A stretch of 64,000 nucleotides of DNA, taken from contig OZ007506.1 in NCBI GenBank assembly GCA_963931865.1, positions 9,194,855 to 9,258,854 of the forward strand, in the 5' to 3' direction. The notes below the pieces were generated by a model. The model saw nothing but the letters and a program-made list of their open reading frames with translations. It ran no database searches and was not told the origin of the DNA. This stretch comes from Axinella damicornis. Its lineage: Eukaryota; Porifera; Demospongiae; Axinellida; Axinellidae. Both the position numbers and the translations under genes were made by a program. Below, piece by piece: positions 1 through 9,893 of the stretch (the stretch's first letter is position 1; the number at the start of each line of letters is the position of its first letter).

Positions 1-281
1 TTTTTCCCCTGAGTGCACTGGCCCTGCACTCTAAATTAACTGTGCCCACCTTTGTTATTGCTCGCCCATCCCAATTTGTTTGATTTTGCATTGAAGTTTG
101 CTGTTGTGTTATTAATTGTGCTGTAGGTTTGGCATGCTAGTGCTGTTGTGTTGTACTGTGGTGTTGTACTGTGGTGTTGTACTGTGGTTTGTTGGGCACT
201 TTCATGCTTTGCAGGCTCTCTGTGTTGCCTGGCCCCACCCATTGCGTCTATATATTGATTCGACGCTTGCGCCTCTAAGAT
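1..281. other. No gene seen; left edge
   Basis: No coding exon is recognisable. The stretch at 150-195 is a short TGTTGTACTGTGGTG-type tandem. If KDM1B continues to the left of the window, this and the following repeat block to about 6190 would be intron of that minus-strand gene. Confidence 0.4.
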
Positions 282-1017
282 GAGAGCAAAGGGAAGACAG
301 CGCTCACAACTTCGCCAGCACCAACTTTTTACGTTCAGGTCAGGTGCAAGATAGCGATCACGGCTGTGTAGTCAGAATGACTGTAGGCTAATCCTACGTA
401 AGTACTCACATTATATTATGCGAGGGGCAACCGCACTCCTGGTAGCCGCGGTTAAACGGTAGCACAAGCTAAGTGTGACAGTTCGTTCCAATTATCACAC
501 ATGACGTGAGTATCATGATAGCTATATATAGATAGGGAAGATCAGAAATTATGTAGAGTGCTCTGAAGTACCGAATAAAACCATTCATAGCCGCATTGCA
601 ACCCCGGTTGCGACTCGCCGTAGCGCAAGCTAAGTATTGCAATTCGTTCTAATTAATGCACATGCCACGTGGCAACCATGCTCAGTCGTCGCGAGCAATG
701 GCGACCAAAAGGAAGACAAGACATTATTACAGCACTCACAACTTAGCCAGCACAGTGAGTTTTGGCATGTAAGCGACAGCGATCACGGCTGTATGGTCTG
801 AATCTTTGTGGGACCTTTGTAAGACTGTACTGGCAACAAACTTCGAAGAGAGCGATCGAGCAATGGCGACCGACGGCAAGACAAAAGCGCTTGTATCTCT
901 ACCACCATGGAGAGTTTCAGCACCAAAATTGTGCAGTTGGGTTGCTGCATGGTAGCGATCAAGACGGTGTAGTCAGAATCTCTGTAGGCCATTCCTATCT
1001 CGCGAACGAGTTATTTA

Positions 1018-1977
1018 GGGCGTGTGTAAAAGCCGGACTGCCGGATCACCTGGATCACCCGGATCACCCGGATCACCAAAAATGCGAGCCAAAAAAAGAA
1101 TGGACAATTACAGTAATTGCATGTTGAACGCACTTCCGGTATCAGAAAACAGTCGCCATTGCTTGCTTTTACGTACGTGTCAGCGTGTGTCGTTAGTATG
1201 GTAGTCCTAGTTGCTAGATAACTTGGTGTTTCACTACAAGCTACTGAATGGGAGCGTCACCGGCAGCGTGGCCCGGACTTGCCGTCATTGTTGGTTGCTG
1301 GATAGACCGTCGACGCCTCTGTCAGGCTCTGATCTGAGACTAGACTGACACAGCACTGGCACAATAACCACAGGTTAGTAGCAATCATGTACGGCATACA
1401 TTGTACTATTTCCGCCTGCTCAACCATCCACTGACTTGTTAAACTTGGCAGGCCTACGATCGAGAGTCCCAGGCTTGTGGGGCTAGACCGCTCTGCACGC
1501 GCAGTGTGCACTGTGTAGCTAGTATATATATATAGCTAACTACAAGTCTACTAAAGACTCCCTGATTCGGTGCAGCTGCTAACTGGGGTACTGGTGGCAT
1601 ACAGAATGTGTTTGTACTTCCCAGCACAGCAGTGATCATGAGTCGTCAATATCATGTCAGGAGGTGACTGTTTAGCTGTGCATGTGGCTGGCCGTACACG
1701 CAAGCACTTAACGCCGCGCCAGTGTAACCTCATTCCCAGGCCGTCTGCTGCTTCGTTTTTATTCGCATACGTGACCTTTGAACCCTTGTCAGATAAGCTG
1801 CCAGCTTGCTTATCTGACAAGGGTTCAAAGGTCACGTATGCGACTAAAAACGAAGCGGCAGACGGCCTGGGAACGAGGCTAGTACCAGCGTGCATACTTA
1901 ATTAATTCACCATTCTTTTTTTGGACGGCATTTTTGGTGATCCGGGTGATCCGGCAGTCCGGATTTTACACACGCCC
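1018..1977. mobile_element. Family C TIR element with 9-bp duplication
   Basis: The 960-bp element starts GGGCGTGTGTAAAAGCCGGA and ends in the imperfect reverse complement (CCGGATTTTACACACGCCC). It is flanked by an exact 9-bp duplication, AGTTATTTA, at 1009-1017 and 1978-1986. The left end carries a short tandem of GGATCACC. It sits inside a family A copy and itself contains a palindromic element. No transposase is present. A 9-bp duplication with long TIRs suggests Mutator-like mobilisation (inference). Confidence 0.8.
1725..1881. mobile_element. Family B palindromic element
   Basis: Near-perfect 157-bp foldback whose arms start with TAACCTCATTCCCAGGC and end with GCCTGGGAACGAGGCTA. The arms meet around TAAGCTGCCAGCTTGCTTA. 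The same terminus recurs many times in the window (family B). It is inserted in the family C element. I could not define an exact target duplication for this copy. Confidence 0.75.
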
Positions 1978-2070
1978 AGTTATTTATTATTTATTATTTA
2001 ATTATTTACGCGGCACAATTTTTCCCCTACCAGGAGTGTAATTTACGCAGCACAAGTTTTCCCCTACCAG

Positions 2071-2280
2071 GAGTGTAATTATACACCTTGAATGAGTGTG
2101 GCAATTTTGATTGGCCAGCTATTCGTGTCCTTGGCAACACTTATGGCAACACTACTTCTTGTATGTTTACTGCCAGGAGTGTAATTATACACCTTGAATG
2201 AGTGTGGCAATTTTGATTGGCCAGCTATTCCTGTCCTTGGCAACACTTATGGCAACACTACTTCTTGTATGTTTACTGTC
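2071..2280 (+). repeat. Tandem duplication, about 105-bp unit
   Basis: The segment AGGAGTGTAATTATACACC through TTGTATGTTTACTG occurs twice head to tail (about 2071-2173 and 2174-2280). It includes the outer end of the adjacent family A element, so the duplication may have arisen at the insertion boundary. A looser duplication around CCTTGAAGTTAAGGAACC follows at about 2350-2560. I see no gene in 2280-3150. Confidence 0.7.
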
Positions 2281-3152
2281 AGGAGTATCATATTCCACCA
2301 AAAGCTCTTGTCAGTCACATGACTTATAGAGTGGTATATATGCATATCCTATGGTGTGCTTTGAAGTTGAGAACCAGAGAGCGAGGAGGGGGGTTCCACA
2401 CCATGGCTCTGTGGTCAAATGACCTACAGAGTTGTATCCTACAGCGTACCTTGAAGTTAAGGAACCAGAGAGCTAGAATGCTCCGTAGTCACATGATCTA
2501 CAGAGTGGTATCCTACATACAGCGTACCTTGAAGTTAAGGAACCAAAGAGCCAGGAGGAGGTTCCTCATCATGCAATACAGCTCCATCTTAGGAGAGTGC
2601 CACTTGCTTGTGGTTTCATACACCCTAAAGATGAAGATAAAGAAAAAAAAATAAGACCAGCCCCCAAAGTCACTAGGCCATTATAATGTGCACAGCTCAT
2701 TTTATTGGGATGAACCTAAGCTAGCCCCACATACATGTAGACGTGCAGTACATGAGCTGTGCCTGCATACATATCTGTAAATCATGTCTTACCGATGGGA
2801 GCAAGCGCATGGCAACAAAGACTGTGAGAGTATATCTTATGTTCTGCGCAATAATTTGTGCAATCTCGAGATTGTACAGTGAATTTTGAGGTTGCGCAAA
2901 TGTCTTGCACAATCTCGAGATCGCGATCTCAATCTGCGAACTTCATGAGCGATTTGACTTCTAGTTGGACATTGCCGGAAGTCACACGATGAAGCTGAAA
3001 GTCTCATGATGGGTATATGCGTCATTGGTTGGTAAAGGATAAAGAGGGGTGCATATAATGAGATTCCAATCGACGTGACATATCTGCCAATGCGGAATAT
3101 GCGCATCGAACAGGTGCTATCGCGTACACTGTATACTGTAATGTTATGAATA

Positions 3153-3950
3153 CCGTAGTCTCTTGAAAATACGTCCACCCTCGAAAATACGCTCACCCCT
3201 TTTCGCAACAAGTTATTGCAAAGGGTCATTCATTACTCAAAAGTACGCCCACACTAGCTGGAACAGGAAAGCACTTGAATAGCTCCAGAAGAAATACTGT
3301 CAAAGAGGTGGGACTAAGAAATGAAAGCTGGCAATCTTGGTACTAATTACAATGAATTTCATTATGTTGTATGCCATTGCATAATCAGCTGTGCATGAGC
3401 GCATGACATGAGACCGTGCACTGTGCATTGCATGTTTGTGTCTTCGTGTGTGCAATCGCCTAGCGTAGCACTAGCAGACTACGGATTTCTCGGAAGCAGC
3501 GAGTCCCGAAGATAGTCTGAGCGCTCCACGTCATTCAAGCACTCCTGCTGTGTCTTGTTTCCTGTTCCTGCAGCTACAGAGCTACTCACACGAAGAGATT
3601 GTTCCTGCTCACTAAGAAACTCCGGAAGTAGTAGCTGTAGTAATGCCTTGATAGAATGACTGTAGCAGTATGGCTCTGGTATATTTGCATGTTATTTGAT
3701 TTTACGCATGTACTGGGTGGGCCTACTTTAGGGTGGGCCTACTTTCGAGTCAAGGGTGGGCCTACTTTCGAGTCAAGGGTGGGCCTACTTTCGAGTCAAG
3801 GGTGGGCCTACTTTCGAGTCAAGGGTGGGCCTACTTTCAAGTCAAGGGTGGGCCTATTTTCGGGAGAGGGGTCCTCGATAATACGCCCATCCCCCTCTTT
3901 GAGCAGCCACTAAGTTCATCGCCCATGGGCGTATTTTCGAGAGACTACGG
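3153..3950. mobile_element. Family E MITE with CCGTAG ends, copy 1
   Basis: The 798-bp element is bounded by CCGTAGTCTCTTGAAAATAC and its inverted counterpart GTATTTTCGAGAGACTACGG, with TA on both sides (3151-3152 and 3951-3952). It carries a 23-bp minisatellite near the right end. A second copy in reverse orientation is at 38061-38749. TA target sites and the CCGTAG terminus suggest a Tc1/mariner-type transposase acting in trans (inference). Confidence 0.75.
3716..3868 (+). repeat. 23-bp minisatellite in family E
   Basis: About six units of GGGTGGGCCTACTTTCGAGTC plus two A, including degenerate first and last units. The reverse-oriented relative at about 38155-38215 has only two to three units, so the array length differs between copies of the same transposon. 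Confidence 0.8.
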
Positions 3951-3954
3951 TAGT

Positions 3955-4030
3955 TATGAAAAGTAGGAAATAGCCGAAATACAGCGAAACGAAGCGCCTT
4001 TGACTTCAGTCAGGTACACATAGAGCAGGG
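3955..4030 (+). repeat. Repeat shared with 37.3 kb
   Basis: This segment (with GAAACGAAGCGCCTTTGACT) reappears reversed at about 37335-37410, and 3065-3135 reappears reversed at about 37660-37725. Together they look like an older host repeat into which the family E element at 3153-3950 was inserted. Confidence 0.55.
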
Positions 4031-4454
4031 TTTTTTTTTCTATTTGCAACAAACTGCATTGTTTGACTTCCAATAATTATTATTGCAATGAAAACAATAG
4101 ATATTCGGTCCGCCAAACAGCAATGCAAGATTAGAACTATACATGTACAACGCATGATTAGAAAACACCTTGCTAGGTACTTGACACCAGCCATAAAAAC
4201 CAGCATCATGGCATTTTCCGAACATAATATATAAAGAGTAGAATTGAGTAGCAGTGCACTTGCAGTTGTTGTACAATTTGACTGTCTAATACAGCCCGAA
4301 GAAGGTCCAGTTTGGACAGCTGTGTATTGATGTGGTTCAATAGCGAGAAGACTGTTTTTAATTCATTCCACCCTCCATACATGATTGCTAGGTACTCGAG
4401 TCAGACGATGTATAGAGTATAGACTATAGGCTAATTAATGCATAGTGGTCGTGT

Positions 4455-5354
4455 TTGTTGCCGGTTGTCAGCAAACCCACCGACACGCACCAGTACTTGA
4501 CCATGGACAGTTGCCATCCATACCACTGCAAACATGCCATCCCGTATGGCCAAGCCGTACGATTGCGCCATATCTGCTCTGAACAAGAACATTACCAACA
4601 ACATACTTCTGAGCTGAAACGTCTCCTCAGACGAGGTCATGATCCTGAGGTAGTACAGTAACAGATCGACAAAGCAACCGATGTATCCAAAGAGTCTGCA
4701 CTACAACCAAGGACTAGACAGAGGAACAACAGAGTACCCTTGGTGACTACGTACGACCCTAGACTACCCAACCTGAACAAAATCATAAGGAACTACCTAC
4801 ATGTACCAGTGCTTCATGTGTCTGAGAGACTGAAGGAAGCTATCCCAGAAGCCCCCATGACTGCCTATCGCCGCCCCAGATATCTGCTGGTAAGGGCTGA
4901 GCTGAAATCCATCACTGAAGACACCAGGCTTAATGGAAATAGTCCATGCAACGTCAGACACTGCAAGACTTGCCAACATGTCAGGGCCGAGGATAGATTC
5001 AGAAGCACGGTCACAGGCCAGTCCCACAGAGTACACACACCCGCTACCTGCAAGACAAAGAACCTAGTCTACCTGACTGAGTGCAGTAGATGCAGCAAGC
5101 AATATGTTGGTGAGACAGAGAACGCCCTACATATCCGCCTCAATGGCCACAGATCAGACATCAGAACCAAGAAGATAAACAAACCAGTAGCACAACACTT
5201 CAACTTACCTGGACATTCCATGGAGGACTTCACCATCATGGTCATTGTGAAGATCAGAAGGGATGATGTCCAGCTAAGAAGAAGAGAGAGCTACTGGATC
5301 CACCACCTCAGAACCATGGCCCCTGATCATGAGGGCACGAACCTGGAGGCATAA
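4455..5354 (+). pseudogene. Penelope-like retroelement remnant with GIY-YIG domain
   Basis: One reading frame runs across this segment, broken by an in-frame TAA at 4659-4661. The 5' piece (HQYLTMDSCHPYHCK, PYGQAVRLRHIC) resembles the region after the reverse transcriptase core of Penelope-like elements. The 3' piece holds the GIY-YIG nuclease hallmarks: LVYLTECSRC, KQYVGETEN with R-x-N-G-H, and a C-terminal RRRESYWIHHLRT. The upstream reverse transcriptase catalytic core is absent, so this is a 5'-truncated, inactive copy. It lies where I would expect an intron of the minus-strand KDM1B gene. Confidence 0.75.
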
Positions 5355-5924
5355 CCACCAAAGACTTGAGAAGCTTGAAGATCCCACCCAGCGTTCCACC
5401 CAGACGGCTAGACGGCTAGAGTGCTTTGATGATGGGTGCATCTGATAACGTCATACCCTGAACGCTACTATACCCTTTGTTGTGCATCTCAATGTCCATA
5501 TAGCTAGCCTGTTTCATTTTCTGTACCTGAGGAAGACCCAGTTGGGTCGAAACGTGGTATGAAAACAAAGTTTTATGAAATCCTGGCTCATCGTGGTCCA
5601 CCCTTTGAATTTACGGCTACCGTAATCAGAATCTTGTGGGCTTTCCCTGAGGGAACACATTTTCACTTACCATACTTTAATCATCATCGTGATTTGAAGG
5701 ATATCACTATGATTATTGTCATGCAAAGATGCATGTGGTACCATTAATGACATCACCATATAAAGCACCACTCTCCTAGGCTACGGTTAGTATATAGGCA
5801 CTCTTCATTATACAGAGTATCAGTACCACTGAGAGACCCAGTGGAGCCAACTCTCAGAGCACTGTGACCAAGCTGCTTGGGTGCCCCTTGTCACACTTAC
5901 TAACGCTATGCATCTGCTGAGATT
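5355..5924 (+). other. 3' tail of the Penelope-like copy and anonymous DNA
   Basis: No coding exon is recognised. The part to about 5600 probably belongs to the retroelement 3' region. It has a hairpin GACCC/GGGTC at 5535-5548 flanked by CTGAGGA and GAAAC (see findings). The rest shows no feature I can name. Confidence 0.35.
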
Positions 5925-6155
5925 CAGGACGCTTTTCCAAAAATTGGAAGGCTTCGTCTGAAGATTAATCGGGGGAGCAGCAGCTGAAGCGGACACAAGC
6001 GGCGAGCAGCAGTTGGCGGACACAATCAGTTGAAGCGGATCGACGCAATCGAGGAACAGCAGCTCTGCACAGAGAGCTGGTCGGCGCCAGATTACTCATG
6101 TAGGCAAACGAGAGGGAAGCAGCTGAGCGAGCGAAGCAAGTGAAGCTACTTGTAA
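5925..6155 (+). repeat. Family D element, partial
   Basis: Right-hand part of family D: degenerate units of GAGCAGCAGCTGAAGCGGAC followed by the conserved end AGCTGAGCGAGCGAAGC and AGCTACTTGTA. Fuller copies are at about 13.1, 14.1, 26.9 and 50.1 kb. Confidence 0.6.
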
Positions 6156-6193
6156 TAGCTAATTGTATAGGAAAGGTTGGTCTTATCTCTTAC

Positions 6194-7477
6194 TGACTTG
6201 TGGTACTGAGGGAAAGCCTGGATCTCTTCCAGTTCCATAATATCGGGTGTGAAAGCCCTGGCCCTGGGTCCCTCCTGGGGATGGTTAAATGGGTGGAGGG
6301 GGTCAAAGAGAAGCGGAGAGAGGCCATGGGGACCTACATTAGTACATATGAAAAAGAGAGAGAGCAGAGGGTGCAAACTAACACTTGTTGAGTTACCATA
6401 TACTACCTTCGCAGATTGCTTCGTAGGTAGTCTCGTGCCGAGACCCTACCCCTCGCGGGAAGAGGGTCTGGCTATAGCCTCATTCCCAGTCCCACGCCCA
6501 GCTTTTCATCGCTTGCAGTACAATATAGCGGGGAAGGCCTGGTATATTTCCTCACGTGAGTGACATCAAGGGTAGAAAGACGGTAGAAAGATCTATGAAC
6601 ATGGGGGTACATGTACTGGGTCTCAGAACAAGAGCGAAGGTAGGTACGTATGTACCAGGTAACACACCACATGCATCTACATGTAGCTAGCGGGGTCATA
6701 CTCACTGACCGTTGAACGTGTAGATGGTTGAATAACATCCACGTTCTGAATATTTTGCCATTTATCGATTACGTCATGCTCATGTGAGTAAATGTACATG
6801 TACCAGGCCCTCCCTGCTTTACAAGCGACGAAAAGCTGGGCGTGGGACTGGGAACGAGGCTAGCCAGCATACACTTACTGCTTAGTTTTTTGCCAGTAGC
6901 ATCCTGGGTTGCCCCACCCACTTCCCAGGAGGGGTGGTGCACTGTGGTGGGACTGATTCCCACTCCATCTGGAATGTACTCGCTGAGGAACGGTGCCAGA
7001 ACACTGTAGCGGAGAAGGGGGATGTAACTGACTGTGTTGATCCACTCAGGCAACATCACCATGGAAACAACCTGGGAGTGGGGGAGGGGCAATGAAGAAA
7101 CACCATTCCTAAACATAAGAATTCGCTTGTTCCCAAGATTTATGTCACTCCTCTGCAGGACAATGAAAAGTCCCCCCCCCCCCCCCCCCCCCCCCCCCAC
7201 ATTCCAGCTTATTTTTCCACTTCCCCACCTCATCCTCACTCCTCTGGCAGTCATTACAGCGCACAATATCCTGCTTCACATGGTGCAGCTCAATAGATGG
7301 AGGCAGCTTCCTCCACTTCCGGCACCTCTCCACAGTGCACTGCACCCACACGGGAAGGTACTGGTCCACAAGAAACATCTTGGCCCCTCCAGACACCCTG
7401 TCTCCAGCTTCGCGTTCCCAGATGGTGTTCCACTGGAGGAAGAGTGAGTTACCAGGCTTGTTGCTATGATGTGTGCA

Positions 7478-7532
<55 letters not shown>

Positions 7533-9463
7533 TTCAGGGCTTTGTAATTGAATTGGCATTTAGAGGAGCGGTTATATGACAAATGAGGATGTTCGTATCA
7601 CCAAGGTAATAGGGTCATCCTAGGTGGAATTCCAACACCACCTGGGCAAGCCCAAGTTTGCATGCTTACATGCTATTTGACTAGCTGCATGGGGACTTCG
7701 TGTAGAGGAAATGTTTGGGAATACCGTAGCCGTGCGTTATTAGGCATACAGCTCACTTATAGGCGCGCATATTCATATTCACTGTTAGGCGCAGGTTAAA
7801 CTCTCGTCCCATGTACTCGCTGTTAAGCGCCACAGTCTTCTTCCAGTAACTCTGCCATTTTTGATCCTATGGAGTGGAAAAAGGCTATAATTCGAATTGA
7901 AGCACAGTTCCTATTCGAGGAATGTCATTCGTTATTAGGAGCATTGCGCTTATAGGCGCATATTTCCTTCCTGTGGAGTTATACGCACATGCGCCTAATA
8001 ACGCGCGACTACGGTATGACAATGTAAACTAGCTAGCCAAGTGTGGGTGTGTGCGAGTGTTAGCCTCATTCCCAGGCTGTGGGGGAATTTCACCTATGAT
8101 GACTCTATTACCTTGGTGATACAACCATCCTCATCCTCATTTGATAAACACTCAAATGCAGTAGTAGCAACCAATCCATATACGGAAGTTGCCAGGCCGT
8201 TTGTGTGTGTGATTCAGGGCTTTTAATTGAATCGCCATGGCAATTGCATACCTCATTCGAGCAGTGAAATCCACGTGATCCTTTCACCTGCTGAGAACGG
8301 TCCTTTCCTGGCAATTGTTTGCTGCAGGTTCTGCGACAGAAGGCAAGCAGAAGGCAACGTCATCGTGCAGAGCACCTACACTAGCGTGACTGAGCGATCA
8401 ACCATTGAGAAAAATGGGCGTGACTGTGACGTTTCAGCACAAGATGTAATTCAGTTGAAACTGTTACTTCAGCTGCCAGAGAGTCGGCAGTACCAATCAG
8501 ATTTCAGAACATTGTCACACGACAACTTTCAACTCGTGTAAGTCACCAGGCCGTTTCTCCTACGGCCCAGGAATGAGGCTAGTGTGAGTATGTGATTCAG
8601 GGCTTTGTAGTTGAATTGGCATTTAGAGGAGTGGTTATATGAATTGAATACAAATAAGGGTGTTTGTATCACCAGAGTCGTCTTAGCCAATTCCACCAGC
8701 CCAAGTTTGCACGCTAATTTGCTGTTATGCTATTTGACTACCTGTATGGGGAATTCATGTGGAGGGGGAATACGTATGATATTTGTATCTACCAAACTAG
8801 CTATCCATGTGTTGGGATAGTATGCTACCTTCTGTAGAAGAACTCGAAACATTCATTGCAGAAGTGTTGTCCAGTGCTGAGATGGTACCACCGCGAAGTG
8901 TAACCATCCCTAGCACACCTTGCAGGAGAGAGAAGACAGTGGAACACATACAATATATCCATCTTTGATCAGGGAAGATAGATAGTCAACAAATCTGTTT
9001 GTTCTCTTGCACTAAATGTCACTACCAATGTTTACAATTTACACCCGAGTACACACAATCATGGTAATGGCACTCAAAAGTCAGGTGGCATGTGTTGTCA
9101 CCAAGCCCTCTATTGTGGGGTTGGTGATCAAGGTCTGGGAATGAGACTTATGAAAGATGCAACTCACTGTAGAGCCCATCAGGAGTAAACCTCTCCTGTA
9201 AATCTAAACATGGAATGGAACTGGGAAAGGTGGGCTGGAACCAGTGCTGCTCCACTGGTACAAATCAGGTGATGAGTTCAGACAGCTGGCAGTTCACAAA
9301 CTCACCTGTCAGTAGCCTGAACAAAGCAAAATGGGTACCCACTAAATCGATCACATCCCCGACGGTCACATCTCTTGGGGGGTTTAGAGGCCATTTTAGA
9401 TATTTCCGGCATCACTTCTGGATTTCCGGTTGGTGGGGCTTTGCGTTTTCTGGCGGATGACAT
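6194..9463 (-). CDS. KDM1B: KDM1B/LSD2 histone H3K4 demethylase, 5' exons (partial)
   Basis: Exons on the minus strand: 9306-9463, 8829-8918, 7229-7463, 6879-7071 and 6194-6274. All listed junctions have GT-AG ends and the first four are in phase. Exons 1-2 encode the C4H2C2 zinc finger (C32, C37, C46, C54, H65, H71, C73, C76; motif GYTSRWYHLS then HFCNEC). Exon 3 encodes the CW-type zinc finger (VWVQC, RCRKWRKLP; C125, C130, C152, perhaps C155). Exon 4 matches the linker (SYIPLLRYSV, DGVGISP), and the last exon matches the segment before SWIRM (PDIMELEEIQAFPQY). Family knowledge: a nuclear FAD amine oxidase removing H3K4me1/2. The SWIRM and amine-oxidase parts are not in the window. Exon 4 ends in phase 1 and the last exon starts in phase 0, so an exon between 6275 and 6878 is missing from my model. 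The chosen Met is at 9463; an in-frame Met exists at 9517. Confidence 0.9.
6475..6862. mobile_element. Family B TIR element in a KDM1B intron
   Basis: Inverted ends of about 40 bp: left TAGCCTCATTCCCAGTCCCA and right TGGGACTGGGAACGAGGCTA. It lies between the last two KDM1B exons of the window, 16 nt downstream of the donor at 6878. No exact target duplication was found. Confidence 0.7.
7172..7198 (+). repeat. C27 homopolymer
   Basis: Run of 27 C. It is a G run on the KDM1B sense strand and starts about 30 nt after that gene's donor at 7228. Confidence 0.95.
7470..7531 (+). repeat. (GT)n microsatellite
   Basis: About 30 GT units. On the KDM1B sense strand this is a CA tract ending just upstream of the acceptor of the CW-domain exon. 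Confidence 0.95.
7734..8014. mobile_element. Family F MITE with CCGTAG ends, copy 1
   Basis: The 281-bp element has ends CCGTAGCCGTGCGTTATTAG and CTAATAACGCGCGACTACGG, with TA target duplication at 7732-7733 and 8015-8016. The interior repeats variants of TTATAGGCGCATATT. A second copy is at 52873-53162. Confidence 0.8.
8066..8582. mobile_element. Family B TIR element
   Basis: The ends TAGCCTCATTCCCAGGC and GCCCAGGAATGAGGCTA are inverted. The interior has an anonymous 104-codon open frame at 8227-8541 with no family resemblance, so I do not call it a gene. The target duplication is imperfect. Confidence 0.6.
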
Positions 9464-9893
9464 CTCAGGGTAGGGAGCTTTGGAAGAAAAGAAAAGAGCA
9501 CGTCCAATGTCACACACATAATCTGCTTATTTAACTCAAGAAGTTGGGGTTTACCGTGGTAGTTTTGCTGAGGCGGGGTCGAACTAGCAACTCCAGCTCA
9601 AAATGAGTGATGAGGGGCCCATTTCACTTTGGGGAGGTATGTGGTGTCTCAAACAGGCACGGCGCAGCGCACCGCGGCCATATTGTCTCCCGACCACGAC
9701 TCCTCTCATTCCAACCAATTAAAAACAACCGCCACGCCCTCGCGCGCCGAATGTCCATTACGTCATGCTAAATGCGGGGCCAGCGCTAGCGGGCTCGGCC
9801 TGCGGTATATAGGATAAGGCGCGCCCATGGGCTCTAAATCGAAATCAGAATCGTTTGGCGGTAATCGGACCTTTACCTTTGGAAATTGCCTCT
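9464..9893. promoter_or_regulatory. Divergent promoter between KDM1B and MBOAT
   Basis: The two translation starts face away from each other 430 bp apart. The right half is GC-rich and holds a YY1-like GCGGCCATATTG (about 9674-9685), CCAAT at 9715-9719, a CRE-like TTACGTCA at 9758-9765 and a TATA-like TATATAGG at 9806-9813, all better placed for MBOAT. No transposon interrupts it, unlike nearly all other non-coding DNA here. Motif function is inferred from sequence only. Confidence 0.6.

Larger units (their letters stand above)
282..2075 (+). mobile_element. Family A repeat, interrupted by a nested element
   Basis: First of about twelve copies of a repeat (family A) that begins near GCGAGGGGCAACCGC (about 420) and ends in CCCCTACCAGGAGTGTAAT (about 2056-2075). 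Both ends contain ACTCCTGGTAG in opposite orientation, so the family has subterminal inverted repeats. Part of a preceding copy lies at 282-420. The body has two related modules, each with a GTGAGTTT splice-donor-like site followed by a GCGATCACGGC...GTCAGAATC block. This copy is split at 1017/1978 by another transposon. No transposase is visible, so it is non-autonomous. Confidence 0.7.
7532..8775 (+). repeat. Local segmental duplication (7532-7700 and 8588-8775)
   Basis: Two direct copies of a block beginning GATTCAGGGCTTTGTA and running through GGCATTTAGAGGAG, GTATCACC and GCCCAAGTTTGCA. A short third piece lies at about 8207-8235. Two transposons (7734-8014 and 8066-8582) lie between the copies. 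Confidence 0.65.

Noticed and set aside
9168..9195. Minus-strand exon-like 28-nt segment (acceptor TTTACAG, donor GTGAGT) between KDM1B exons 1 and 2
   Set aside because: Exon 1 (phase 2) joins directly and in frame to the 8829-8918 exon, matching human KDM1B. Adding 28 nt would shift the frame.
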